The position numbers were made by a program, and so were the translations under genes. The notes under the pieces were generated by a model. It was not told the DNA's origin and searched no databases. It saw only the letters and a list, made by a program, of their open reading frames with translations. Positions 1 through 7,641 of a stretch of DNA of 30,154 nt are shown piece after piece. Position 1 is the first letter of the stretch. Every line of letters begins with the position of its first letter. Origin of the DNA: Candidatus Gottesmanbacteria bacterium (GTDB taxonomy: Bacteria; Patescibacteriota; Microgenomatia; UBA10105; UBA927); NCBI GenBank assembly GCA_016182725.1, contig JACPFZ010000041.1:2263-32416 (forward strand), in the 5' to 3' direction.

Positions 1-49
1 CCAGATACTTAAGCCGTATCTTCGCATGCTTTCATAAGTTTTCTGATTA

Positions 50-58
50 TGGTATACT
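50..58 (+). promoter_or_regulatory. Extended -10 promoter for the DUF433/DUF5615 pair
   Basis: TGGTATACT is an extended -10 box (TGnTATAMT). It ends at 58, so transcription should start around 65-68, exactly where the ATG at 68 lies. No Shine-Dalgarno site is present. This predicts a leaderless mRNA and rules against the ATG at 59, which abuts the -10 box. Confidence 0.6.
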
Positions 59-67
59 ATGACGAGT

Positions 68-295
68 ATGATATACAAAAACCGTATTACTATTGATCCA
101 AAAATTATGGTTGGGAAACCGGTCGTTGCCGGTACACGCATTCCGGTGGATCTCGTGCTGGGGAAACTTGCTCGGAATGTGGACGTTGATGCTCTTCTTC
201 GCGATTATCCCAGGTTGACCCGCGAGGATATTCAGGCAGTCCTTCAGTATGCTCACGACATTCTGAAAGGGGAAGAAGTTTATCCTACCGCATGA
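68..295 (+). CDS. DUF433 family antitoxin-like protein
   Basis: A 75-residue protein matching the DUF433 family, small winged-helix-like DNA-binding proteins that usually sit before a PIN-like DUF5615 partner. The family's hallmark stretch is visible: I-x-I-D-P, then G-K-P-V-V-A-G-T-R-I-P-V, followed by a helix with DYPRLTREDIQAVLQYA. The stop overlaps the next start as ATGA (292-295), so the two genes are translationally coupled. I chose ATG 68 over ATG 59 because the -10 box ends at 58 and the transcript should begin near 68. By family knowledge it is the likely antitoxin and autorepressor of a type II module; that role is inferred. Confidence 0.85.
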   Translation: MIYKNRITIDPKIMVGKPVVAGTRIPVDLVLGKLARNVDVDALLRDYPRLTREDIQAVLQYAHDILKGEEVYPTA

Positions 296-639
296 AGTTT
301 CTGATTGATGAATCTGTTGAGTTTTCCGTTGTTTCATTTCTCCGAAGTACTGGACACGATATCATTGCGATTGCAGAAGATTTTCCCAGTTTACAAGATG
401 CAGACGTATTGCGTTTTGCAGTAAAAGAGCGTCGAATTTTGATTACCAATGATAAGGATTTTGGCGAATTGATTTTTCTCCACAGGCTTCCTCATAAAGG
501 AGTAATTTTCTTTCGTTTATCAAAAGAAGATGCCGGATCCAAAATAGAAAAACTTAAACTTCTTCTGCAAACATACGCAAAAAAGCTTCCTCGATTTTTT
601 ATAGTGGTTGCCCCAGACAAAATCCGCATCCGTACCTAA
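292..639 (+). CDS. DUF5615 family PIN-like protein (putative toxin)
   Basis: A 115-residue protein of the DUF5615/Mut7-C-like PIN superfamily. The start MKFLIDESV carries the first conserved acidic residues (LIDE). The middle has the ILITNDKDFGEL motif, the family's second acidic cluster, thought to bind the metal for RNase activity. The gene overlaps the DUF433 gene by four bases (ATGA), the usual antitoxin-first arrangement. The likely role is toxin nuclease of a type II module, though some pairs of this type are not proven toxic. Length and motif spacing look complete. Confidence 0.85.
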   Translation: MKFLIDESVEFSVVSFLRSTGHDIIAIAEDFPSLQDADVLRFAVKERRILITNDKDFGELIFLHRLPHKGVIFFRLSKEDAGSKIEKLKLLLQTYAKKLPRFFIVVAPDKIRIRT

Positions 640-662
640 AAGAAGTAAAACTGTCCCATAGT

Positions 663-691
663 TTGACTCCATAATCCAAGAGGTATAGAAT
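663..691 (+). promoter_or_regulatory. Sigma70-type promoter for the 879-2089 operon
   Basis: TTGACT at 663-668 and TAGAAT at 686-691 are separated by 17 bases, a good sigma70-like pair. It is the best promoter seen before the three-gene operon and would give a leader of about 180 bases containing the two structures at 756-777 and 795-856. Confidence 0.45.
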
Positions 692-755
692 CTATTCAGT
701 CGTTGCCTCAAGCAATCGCGCTTGAAGCGTAATGATATATCTTCGCAAGTTTAGC

Positions 756-777
756 TTACCCTGAGCTTGTCGAAGGG
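756..777 (+). repeat. Short GC-rich repeat, TTACCCTGAG...TCGAAGGG type
   Basis: An intergenic element with a CCCTGAG left half and TCGAAGGG right half. The same ends recur around 12393-12444 and, with C/G variants, at 27445-27476, so this is a dispersed family. From general knowledge, similar CCCTGAGCnTGTCGAAGGG sequences are common in environmental bacterial genomes. No coding function. Confidence 0.55.
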
Positions 778-794
778 CACCTTAACATATGCAG

Positions 795-856
795 GATTGA
801 CTGGCTCTCAATGATTTCAATTTCGAAATCAGAAGTTGTTGATCGGCCAGTCAATC
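795..856. repeat. Inverted repeat before the three-gene operon
   Basis: GATTGACTGGC (795-805) and GCCAGTCAATC (846-856) are perfect 11-base inverted arms. Between them lies a smaller hairpin, GATTTC/GAAATC. The structure ends five bases before the ribosome-binding cassette of the 879 gene, so it could be a protein operator or a leader RNA fold controlling that operon. Confidence 0.6.
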
Positions 857-860
857 AATT

Positions 861-876
861 TGAAAGGAAAGGTGTG
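861..876 (+). promoter_or_regulatory. RBS cassette, copy 1
   Basis: TGAAAGGAAAGGTGTG, two bases before the ATG at 879. Identical 16-mers precede the next two genes at the same distance. The AAGGAAAGG core resembles a Shine-Dalgarno site. Confidence 0.75.
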
Positions 877-878
877 AA

Positions 879-1610
879 ATGTCGTATCCGTCACCATCTA
901 AGCAGCAGCTTGAGCTTATCGATATCGCGCTATTTAGCGCAATGCGCGCTAAAACCACCCAAGACGTCCTCTTCACCGCGATGGGTCCAAATGCGCCAAC
1001 TAATCCTCGCGAGTACGCAATGGCATACAAGGAAGCGCAATTTTGGCTTCTTCGGTGTCAGCCAAACTGTGCAAATGAGCACATGAAATCGGAGCAGGCA
1101 TTTCAGGTGATTCCGAATTGCCCTGTTTCACCCTATGATCTTATCGCTCTTTGGGCGCGGATAGCTCTCTTGGGCATCGCTTTGGGCAATTTCCATGACG
1201 GCTTGGGCAACCTCTTGGCGACGCTTGAGACCGCTTGTCAGTTTGGCAATGATGATCTTTTGCTTGTGGGCGTCAAGTTGAGTTTTGCGGTAGCGACGCG
1301 GGCAATTTTTGTCCCCGAAGTAGCCAAAGACTTAAGCGCCATGGCAGGCATCTGCGAGAAAGTTTTGACCAGTCAGCAAGATGAGCCCTGCGCTAGGACG
1401 CATAGTGAACGCGTGCGCGACCTCGGTGCAAACTTCTACATGATCCTTGAGCACTTTGGTATGCTCCATGCGGCTCAATCAATGCCAATGACTCTTGCGA
1501 AAGAATTTCTTGGCAAAGTCATCGAGAGCTATGCCGAAGAAGTTGATAAAGCGACGAACCGCCGCTTTCAAATGAAGGATTGGGTGAAAGAAACGCTCAA
1601 AGCGTTCTAG
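879..1610 (+). CDS. Hypothetical soluble protein, first of a three-gene operon
   Basis: A 243-residue protein that I do not recognise. It is rich in Ala, Leu and Cys, has no signal peptide and no clear membrane helix, and reads as mostly alpha-helical, perhaps a helical-repeat type fold. Possible metal or redox positions are scattered Cys residues (RCQPNCANEH near residues 59-68, ACQF, AGICEK, EPCARTH). The ATG at 879 is fixed by the identical 16-base ribosome-binding cassette found before all three genes here. Codon use looks less AT-rich than in the 2292-6155 genes, so the operon may have a separate origin; I have not computed this. Confidence 0.7.
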   Translation: MSYPSPSKQQLELIDIALFSAMRAKTTQDVLFTAMGPNAPTNPREYAMAYKEAQFWLLRCQPNCANEHMKSEQAFQVIPNCPVSPYDLIALWARIALLGIALGNFHDGLGNLLATLETACQFGNDDLLLVGVKLSFAVATRAIFVPEVAKDLSAMAGICEKVLTSQQDEPCARTHSERVRDLGANFYMILEHFGMLHAAQSMPMTLAKEFLGKVIESYAEEVDKATNRRFQMKDWVKETLKAF

Positions 1611-1612
1611 CA

Positions 1613-1628
1613 TGAAAGGAAAGGTGTG
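1613..1628 (+). promoter_or_regulatory. RBS cassette, copy 2
   Basis: The same TGAAAGGAAAGGTGTG 16-mer, two bases before the ATG at 1631. It begins three bases after the previous stop codon. Confidence 0.75.
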
Positions 1629-1630
1629 AG

Positions 1631-1846
1631 ATGAAGCGTAAGCTATTGTTGGTAATTGGACTACTCATCGTTGTGTTCGTAGCAAACGCGGCTGGCTTTG
1701 GGTTTGGGATTATGGTCGCGGGAGTAGTTCTCTTCTGGGTTTTTCTCATCGGGAAGGCGATATTGGGAGCCATGCGGATGGGCGCAGAAGATGCGGAACG
1801 TATGCGTCAAGGTAAACCTCCCAAGTGGCCTCCGTACATTAAGTGA
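1631..1846 (+). CDS. Small two-helix membrane protein
   Basis: A 71-residue protein with two hydrophobic segments, roughly residues 4-22 and 25-45, followed by a charged cytoplasmic-type tail (GAEDAERMRQGKPPKWPPYIK). No family recognised. The start is supported by the repeated ribosome-binding cassette. It lies 20 bases after the 879 gene and 30 bases before the 1877 gene, so the three are surely cotranscribed. Confidence 0.7.
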   Translation: MKRKLLLVIGLLIVVFVANAAGFGFGIMVAGVVLFWVFLIGKAILGAMRMGAEDAERMRQGKPPKWPPYIK

Positions 1847-1858
1847 TGTTGGTGATGA

Positions 1859-1874
1859 TGAAAGGAAAGGTGTG
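1859..1874 (+). promoter_or_regulatory. RBS cassette, copy 3
   Basis: Third perfect copy of TGAAAGGAAAGGTGTG, two bases before the ATG at 1877. Confidence 0.75.
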
Positions 1875-1876
1875 GA

Positions 1877-2089
1877 ATGGCAGAGCGAGTAGAACGTATG
1901 GTGATTGCTAAAGTTGACAACCAAGGCGACCATATCATTCTGTATCCAGAAGGATACGAAAATGATCGCTTGGGTTATCATGTCATAGCGAACCCTGAGG
2001 TTGAGGTCAAAGCTGGCGATTCCATCGAATACGAACCCTACGGAGTTAACTTCGGATGGTTCGTGAGAGTGACGAACAAGCGAGCCTAA
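1877..2089 (+). CDS. Small hypothetical protein, last gene of the operon
   Basis: A 70-residue soluble protein, acidic and predicted mostly beta-strand (alternating hydrophobics in VIAKVDNQGDHIILYP and DSIEYEPYGVNFGWFVRV). It may be a small beta-barrel, but no family is recognised. The start follows the third copy of the ribosome-binding cassette, and an intrinsic terminator follows 37 bases after the stop. Confidence 0.65.
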   Translation: MAERVERMVIAKVDNQGDHIILYPEGYENDRLGYHVIANPEVEVKAGDSIEYEPYGVNFGWFVRVTNKRA

Positions 2090-2125
2090 CCCTCATTATA
2101 ACAACTGCATATGCAACTGAATAAC

Positions 2126-2185
2126 AAACCGCTCCGGAGTTGGGGTACCAATAGGGTATTCGGATCTTGATGGAGCGGTTTTTTT
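2126..2185 (+). terminator. Intrinsic terminator of the 879-2089 operon
   Basis: AAACCGCTCC (2126-2135) pairs perfectly with GGAGCGGTTT (2172-2181) and runs into a seven-T tract. The loop is unusually long (36 bases), with a smaller TACC/GGTA pairing inside. Confidence 0.85.
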
Positions 2186-2267
2186 GTGGTAAGCAAATCA
2201 TAAAATGATTAAAAATTAGCTTTTGGACCTTTGGACCTATCGAACAATATTTAAATTTGACATAGTT

Positions 2268-2276
2268 TGATATAAT
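2268..2276 (+). promoter_or_regulatory. Extended -10 promoter for the 254-aa gene
   Basis: TGATATAAT, a perfect extended -10 box, lies 15 bases before the ATG at 2292. The leader would be about 9 bases, with no Shine-Dalgarno site. Confidence 0.6.
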
Positions 2277-2291
2277 ACTTCTATTACTTCT

Positions 2292-3056
2292 ATGCCAAAA
2301 AAGGAAGATTTTATTAACTCTATTCAACAATCGCAAAAATCGCAAGGTGGAACGCAGCAATTTTCTGGCTGGGAGCAATTTCTTCAACGACAGGAATTGA
2401 GAGTTGCTGAGAATCGCAAAAAACTAGAAGAATTAGTTGTAAGACTCGGATTCCGAGAAGGAATGGAAGCACTTCTTGAATTGACCAATGGAAAAGAAAT
2501 TCGTGAAGAAAGACCTAGCGGAGATTTTAATTACTATCTCGTTTTAGATAGGCATAAAGGAAAAGCAGTCATTGGTTATAAAAAAGGGAAAGAAAATCGC
2601 TGGTGGCATGGACCTTCTGAGGTTGATTGGTATGGTACGGGAAATTACTCATCAGTGCCAGGAGGTTGGTCATATTCGTATGAACAAATTCCGATCATTG
2701 AGCCTACAGAGCGGGAATTGGAAGATACATTCTCGCTAAGAGTTTCATTTTCTCAAGACTCATCAGATGAACATACTGTTAAAGGAAAGCTTAGAATAGT
2801 TCCTGATTTAGAAATGTGGAAATTAAATGAAGGAAAAGGGGGATATGTGCGTGGAACATTAGAACAGGACATAAGGAATGCTTGTAATCTTGATTGGAAT
2901 ATAGATATTGGCTATATGATTGACGATGGATATGAAATTAGAGAAACACAATGGTTATTTAACAAATATTATACATTTATAGAAAGAGTTCAAAGAAGAG
3001 AACCTTTTTTGTTGGATTTTGGCATACCAAATCTAGGCGATCTGTCTCACCAATAA
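2292..3056 (+). CDS. Hypothetical protein, 254 aa
   Basis: A soluble acidic protein with no recognised family. Residues 1-70 are helical and Gln/Glu/Lys-rich (SQKSQGGTQQF, then RQELRVAENRKKLEELVVRLGF). The rest is rich in aromatic residues and probably beta-sheet (NYYLVLDRHKGKAVIGYKKGK, RWWHGPSEVDWYGTG). No signal peptide or membrane segment. It has its own extended -10 promoter and sits 126 bases before the 990-aa gene on the same strand, so the two may act together. Confidence 0.65.
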   Translation: MPKKEDFINSIQQSQKSQGGTQQFSGWEQFLQRQELRVAENRKKLEELVVRLGFREGMEALLELTNGKEIREERPSGDFNYYLVLDRHKGKAVIGYKKGKENRWWHGPSEVDWYGTGNYSSVPGGWSYSYEQIPIIEPTERELEDTFSLRVSFSQDSSDEHTVKGKLRIVPDLEMWKLNEGKGGYVRGTLEQDIRNACNLDWNIDIGYMIDDGYEIRETQWLFNKYYTFIERVQRREPFLLDFGIPNLGDLSHQ

Positions 3057-3141
3057 TAGATAAATAAAGTCATTTTCTTCCTTAGTGGCCAACAATCTTC
3101 GTAATTACTATTCAGCTTAAGATGGTTTTTGTGGGAAATTC

Positions 3142-3170
3142 TTGCTCTCTTCTTGTTGACGAGATACAAT
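3142..3170 (+). promoter_or_regulatory. Probable promoter for the 990-aa gene
   Basis: TTGCTC (3142-3147), a 17-base spacer and TACAAT (3165-3170) lie 12 bases before the ATG at 3183. The upstream ATG-like starts in the same frame fall inside this promoter, which supports the start at 3183. Confidence 0.45.
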
Positions 3171-3182
3171 AGGATTGTTTGT

Positions 3183-6155
3183 ATGAAACATATGAAGGAA
3201 GGAGAAAAGATTAGTCAAATTTTCGAAGCCGTTGCTAAAGCTGGTGAACGGTATCACACAAGTGGAACAGTTACCTCTAAAGAAGAAGGGATACGAAAAG
3301 CCGTTGAAAAAGTATTGAAAATTGCTCCGATAGATGTAGTCGAAGAAAAACAGAAATCGCAGCGTTTCGTTTTAGAGACAAAGCAACGGGCGCAATCTGT
3401 TGACTCTCGTAAAACATGGGCAAGCGAGCATCGATATGTTGTGCCTAGAGGTGCTACTCCGCCGGAACACCTAAATAGAATAAAAGATGTATTGCAGGCG
3501 CTTAACGTTTCTACAAAACCTGAATTAGTTCGAGTGCTCGGGCCGCTTGATCCCAATACACTTCAGAGTTTTCAGGCCGCAGAGTACGTAGCTCGGCTTG
3601 CAGTAGCCCCCAATGCTCTTCTGGAGGATCCAAATTATCTTTTCCGTGAAGCTGCGAAATTGGCTTCTTCTAAGGATTCAACCATGACCAGTGACGCGCG
3701 CAATGAAGTAGACTCGCTTCTCAATAAAGCTATTCTGAGAATTCGTGAACTTAGGACAAAAGATTTTGCAATAAAAGGAGACGAAGAGCTTACCTATACG
3801 CTACGCGGTCTCGTAATTTACGATGAAGAGCTTGATGGAGTAGAGAGCGATCCACACTTAAGAGGTGTGCTTCAAAAAAATATGCGCAGACGCGAAGCGC
3901 TTCCTGGTCTATCAGCCGATCAAGAAAAAAACTTGCTACTTAAGATGAGAGAAAGAATGGAAAGTGGAGAGGTTCAAGAAGTCGCTGGCGGAAAAAGGGA
4001 ATTTCATATATATGATCCATTGGATGCTACAAAGTACCTCCAGAGAATTACGAGACACATTGAGGGATTAGATAGAATATTGGAACAGGAGAGGAGTTTT
4101 ATTGGTTGGGAACCAGAAAACGCAAGCGAGGCAATGTCAAAAATAGGAATACACTTGAGATCTCGTAGTCTCACCACTGATGAACTTGAGGCTTTGAAGC
4201 ATAGTTATGAAAGTTTGCCTCTAGACGAACAAGAACATTTTAAAACGAGCGTCAAGATTAAAATACGACAACTCATTTCAGAGCTTGAAGGAGAACCAGC
4301 ACCAAAATGGGAAAGAGGACATATCACTAGTCCACAACAATTGGAATTAGGTGGGTGGTTTCATGTGTTGAAGCAAGTTGATGTAGAACTATGGAAAGAG
4401 CTTGATGACGAAGAACAAGGACGAAATTGGCTGCATTTGATAATTAAAACCATGGAGAAGGGGTCGTCGCCATTTGATACGAAAAATCTTTTAGGGGCAC
4501 AACAAGAATTTGACAAAATGGAGTTTCACGAAAGGATTGCAAAATTGCCAGGAGTAAATAGAGTGTATCAACTATTAGATGAAAGATATGAAGAATTTTT
4601 CCGTGCAGAAACGAATCCAGTTGCGAAGAAAGAATTTGAAGAAAGCATCATAGAACAGATTAGACGTGAAGGAATTTGTAATACTGAAGAAACAGGCATA
4701 ACATCAAAAGATGCATTTAGGATAGGCTATAGACACTGGAAAGAAGTGGGAAGAGAAGGGTGGATGCTTCGAACGTATATCCGAGGAAACAAATTGATTG
4801 AAACTGTGGAAAAAACAGACTCTCACGGTAAAAAATACTATGAGGTGATCATTGATGAAAACACGCCTATTATGTGGGATCCGCTTCGGCTCATTTATTG
4901 TCCCGAAGCGATGTGGGCTTTTTTTGGTTTTGGGAGTAACAGAGCGGGAGAAAAGGTGAGATTCATGAATTTCAACGGAAAGCTTATAGAGGCACAGGGT
5001 GCAAGAGGTGTTGGGGCAGACGTTATAAAAAAACTACTTGATAGCGGGTTAGATTTTCTTGTACAGGATTATTATTCACGCCGAAAGGGGTACGTGCTCC
5101 CAGCTTGGATAGAGGATCAATTAGACAAACTTCCAGATACAAACCCAGAGCGCGTGGCGTGGTATGCTACAAAAGGAAAACTTAAGCAGGAAAAAGGAGA
5201 CACATGGCAAGTGTTTAGTGAGGTTTACGGTCTTCGGAAAAAAACAACTAAACTTCGGATGAATGTCGAATTTGCGCTCCACGAGCCAGGTCACCTCGAC
5301 GGTTTCGGTACTCAAGTTTGGGAGTTATCAAAGCCCGCAGAAGGGGAAATCAAAGGGGTGCAAGATGAAGTTAAAAAATTACGAGAAGAAGCGGCGGGAA
5401 ATCAGGAGTTGCTTGATATTCTTGATCAAATCGAAGCTGAATATCCCAATGCTGCAAAAAGAGCAGAAGAGATAAATATTATTATTCAACAAGATAGATA
5501 TAATAATAATATTGCCCGAGAAGTACAAGGCAAGAAGTTAGAATGGTACGAAGATCCTACGTTTGCTGAAGCATTTTTGACAATGAAAAATTTTGATATT
5601 AGTAGAATTCCCTTCGTGCGCATGCGAAGATTACAAGAAAATGTCCGTGGAAATTTCCGTGATCACTTTACTGCCCTGACTATTTATCAGGCTTTCGGTA
5701 ATTTCATTAACGATCCAACACCTGAAAATTTAATGAAAATTCCAGTAAAGGATGCAAAGGGATATACCGCTTTGCAAAATATTCAGGCACGTATGATTGT
5801 TCCTGCATATAACGCTTTAGTTGATGTGCAGAGAGGTAAAGGACCATTAGGTAAAGATTGGGGCATGCCATTTTGGCTTAGTAAATACGGCGCCTTGAGA
5901 GATGTTGATGCTCTTGATGACAGAGAGTTGTACAAAGTAATACAATGGTTAGTAGCAAATGAATATATAGACAAAAGAATAGCACGTAAATTACGCAGTA
6001 AAGGTATCGGAGGTAGATTGCATAGTGATTTTTTAGGGCTCGTATACGACAAAGGATTGCAATATGCAGATCCTATAATGTTGGCAATTTTGTTTTTTGG
6101 TATGCTGCAAAAGCAGATGGAGCAATTGGTAAAAGAGGCGGGGAAAGAGGCTTAA
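3183..6155 (+). CDS. Large hypothetical helical protein, 990 aa
   Basis: A very large soluble protein of no family I recognise. It is highly charged and mostly helical, without a signal peptide. A central block around residues 560-650 is richer in aromatic and beta-type residues (IMWDPLRLIYCPEAMWAFFGF). An HEPGH pentapeptide at about residues 700-704 has the HExxH spacing of zinc metallopeptidases, but the Pro inside it and the lack of a clear third ligand make catalysis doubtful. A short hydrophobic stretch (PIMLAILFFGML) lies close to the C terminus. Its stop codon overlaps the stop of the convergent TrbL-like gene in a shared TTAA. A link to that secretion-like gene is only positional. The start at 3183 follows a TTGCTC-17-TACAAT promoter. 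Confidence 0.7.
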   Translation: MKHMKEGEKISQIFEAVAKAGERYHTSGTVTSKEEGIRKAVEKVLKIAPIDVVEEKQKSQRFVLETKQRAQSVDSRKTWASEHRYVVPRGATPPEHLNRIKDVLQALNVSTKPELVRVLGPLDPNTLQSFQAAEYVARLAVAPNALLEDPNYLFREAAKLASSKDSTMTSDARNEVDSLLNKAILRIRELRTKDFAIKGDEELTYTLRGLVIYDEELDGVESDPHLRGVLQKNMRRREALPGLSADQEKNLLLKMRERMESGEVQEVAGGKREFHIYDPLDATKYLQRITRHIEGLDRILEQERSFIGWEPENASEAMSKIGIHLRSRSLTTDELEALKHSYESLPLDEQEHFKTSVKIKIRQLISELEGEPAPKWERGHITSPQQLELGGWFHVLKQVDVELWKELDDEEQGRNWLHLIIKTMEKGSSPFDTKNLLGAQQEFDKMEFHERIAKLPGVNRVYQLLDERYEEFFRAETNPVAKKEFEESIIEQIRREGICNTEETGITSKDAFRIGYRHWKEVGREGWMLRTYIRGNKLIETVEKTDSHGKKYYEVIIDENTPIMWDPLRLIYCPEAMWAFFGFGSNRAGEKVRFMNFNGKLIEAQGARGVGADVIKKLLDSGLDFLVQDYYSRRKGYVLPAWIEDQLDKLPDTNPERVAWYATKGKLKQEKGDTWQVFSEVYGLRKKTTKLRMNVEFALHEPGHLDGFGTQVWELSKPAEGEIKGVQDEVKKLREEAAGNQELLDILDQIEAEYPNAAKRAEEINIIIQQDRYNNNIAREVQGKKLEWYEDPTFAEAFLTMKNFDISRIPFVRMRRLQENVRGNFRDHFTALTIYQAFGNFINDPTPENLMKIPVKDAKGYTALQNIQARMIVPAYNALVDVQRGKGPLGKDWGMPFWLSKYGALRDVDALDDRELYKVIQWLVANEYIDKRIARKLRSKGIGGRLHSDFLGLVYDKGLQYADPIMLAILFFGMLQKQMEQLVKEAGKEA

Positions 6156-7567
6156 GTCCTTGGTCCTGCAACAGGTTTGGCGGGTTCGGATCTTCCTGCC
6201 ACAGCGTGTCTAATGGCACGTTGTTGGAGCCAATGAGTTCCCAATAGTTGTATGCCCCCCCAGCCAACGCCAATGGCTTGTCCAATTGGTGCGCCAATTG
6301 GTAATGCCGCTTGTGCTTTAAGTGCTTTCTTCAAGCTATTGGCCATACCTGGGATAATCATAAGGATTCCGATCATAAAGAGCGCTGAGATGGCAGAGGT
6401 GGTTTGGGTAGCAAGCGTATAGTAAGGGGGTGCCCAGAATGTTTGCGAGGGCTGATTGGCAATGTCAGCAAAGACCATTGCCAACATAAACATAACGCCT
6501 GCAATGGGGAATACCGCAAGATTACTGATAAGATTTTTTATCCACCCGCTAAAGCCGTCCATTCCCGGTACGGCGCCGACAAGGATTTGAATCGGGCCAA
6601 AAATAAGAGAAAGGACAATATTGACATATGCACTTAAAAACATGAGGAATAACCGGATGAAAATAAAAAGAAGCGCAAAAATGAGAAGAACAAGGCCCAA
6701 AACGGATCCGATACCTGCCAATATACCTTGCAACAAATTTTCCGTACCTCCCAATATCACAAAAGACAATGAATAAAGATCAAGGAGGTTAGACGGGAAT
6801 AACAAGTGAAATACTTGGCCGAGATTTCCGGAAAGGATAACGTCTTTGGTTGATTGATAGCCGCCAACAAAAAGACTCACTTGTCCCTCTTTTAGGTGAC
6901 CGGTAGTTTGAAGGAGAGCATACGCAAAGGCCATGACGATATACATAAGATCAATCAAGACCCCCACAATGGCATAAGAAAACGTGATGAGCAGTAGAGT
7001 AATAACAATACGCGGGAGAGCATTTTGAACCGTGACGACGGTTTTTGGGTCTATTTTTCTTCGGAACATCACCATGAAGCCGATGACAATCATAACTATT
7101 GCAAGTAACACATAAGCGATATTGCGGAATACTTTCCAGACGGGAAGAAGGGGAGCAAGGCTGGAAAAGCCAACACCTTGGGCGTAGACTGTTTCAGGAA
7201 TGAATCCGAGACTGTGACCGATATCGCGGACTGCTAAATATGTACTTGCTGCTGGGGTTGTATACATAGCCGTAATATATCCACCAATTCCAGCCAGCGC
7301 ACTTTTACTGTAATGGAGTGAAGACTGGGGATTACGACTGCATCCAGAGATGAGACACACCAGTGAGTTCATCATGTTCACCTGTGTACTCATATCATAG
7401 CCTTCTTTTTGCACCTGATTACTTTGTTCGGCATTTTGGAGGGTTTGGCCGAAACTCTGCGGGTCGCTCATAAACCACGCTGCTGCGTAGGCTTTGGTAG
7501 TAAGTTGTGGAAGGATAAAAACGAAAATTGCAAAGAAAGCGCTTAGGAGTGCGATGCGGTGCTTCAT
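6152..7567 (-). CDS. TrbL/VirB6-like polytopic membrane protein
   Basis: A 471-residue protein with an N-terminal signal peptide (hydrophobic core about residues 5-27, AYAAA cleavage site) and at least six membrane segments in the C-terminal two thirds. Composition and layout fit the TrbL/VirB6 family of inner-membrane channel components of type IV secretion systems, which are widespread in CPR genomes. A cytoplasmic basic loop (MFRRKIDPKTVVTVQNALPR) lies between the first two main helices. A perfect TTGACA-17-GATAAT promoter ends six bases before the ATG, so the transcript should be leaderless. Eight VirB2/TrbC-like proteins lie elsewhere in the window, but no VirB4-type ATPase is present, so the full machine must be encoded elsewhere. 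Family assignment rests on topology and style rather than one motif. Confidence 0.7.
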   Translation of the reverse strand: MKHRIALLSAFFAIFVFILPQLTTKAYAAAWFMSDPQSFGQTLQNAEQSNQVQKEGYDMSTQVNMMNSLVCLISGCSRNPQSSLHYSKSALAGIGGYITAMYTTPAASTYLAVRDIGHSLGFIPETVYAQGVGFSSLAPLLPVWKVFRNIAYVLLAIVMIVIGFMVMFRRKIDPKTVVTVQNALPRIVITLLLITFSYAIVGVLIDLMYIVMAFAYALLQTTGHLKEGQVSLFVGGYQSTKDVILSGNLGQVFHLLFPSNLLDLYSLSFVILGGTENLLQGILAGIGSVLGLVLLIFALLFIFIRLFLMFLSAYVNIVLSLIFGPIQILVGAVPGMDGFSGWIKNLISNLAVFPIAGVMFMLAMVFADIANQPSQTFWAPPYYTLATQTTSAISALFMIGILMIIPGMANSLKKALKAQAALPIGAPIGQAIGVGWGGIQLLGTHWLQQRAIRHAVAGRSEPAKPVAGPRT

Positions 7568-7573
7568 AGTTTT

Positions 7574-7602
7574 ATTATCTAATGGTTCAAGTTTTCTGTC
7601 AA
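7574..7602 (-). promoter_or_regulatory. Consensus promoter of the TrbL-like gene
   Basis: On the minus strand, TTGACA (7602-7597), 17 bases, then GATAAT (7579-7574). Six bases separate the -10 box from the ATG at 7567, so the start site falls on or next to the A of the ATG. This is the best single example of the leaderless layout seen across the window. Confidence 0.75.
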
Positions 7603-7620
7603 TCCTCCCGGCTGTCAGGG

Positions 7621-7629
7621 TGATATAAT
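7621..7629 (+). promoter_or_regulatory. Extended -10 promoter of the NYN gene
   Basis: TGATATAAT, 12 bases before the ATG at 7642. A short GGAG lies at 7635-7638, so this transcript would have a leader of only a few bases. It is back-to-back with the TrbL-like gene promoter. Confidence 0.65.
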
Positions 7630-7641
7630 CAAACGGAGATT

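Noticed and set aside
47..337. Minus-strand gene opposite DUF433
   Set aside because: The plus-strand DUF433/DUF5615 pair is unmistakable and this frame has no family character.
811..1086. Gene at 811 in a different frame from the 879 gene
   Set aside because: It lacks a ribosome-binding site, and the 879 start is marked by the cassette shared with two further genes.
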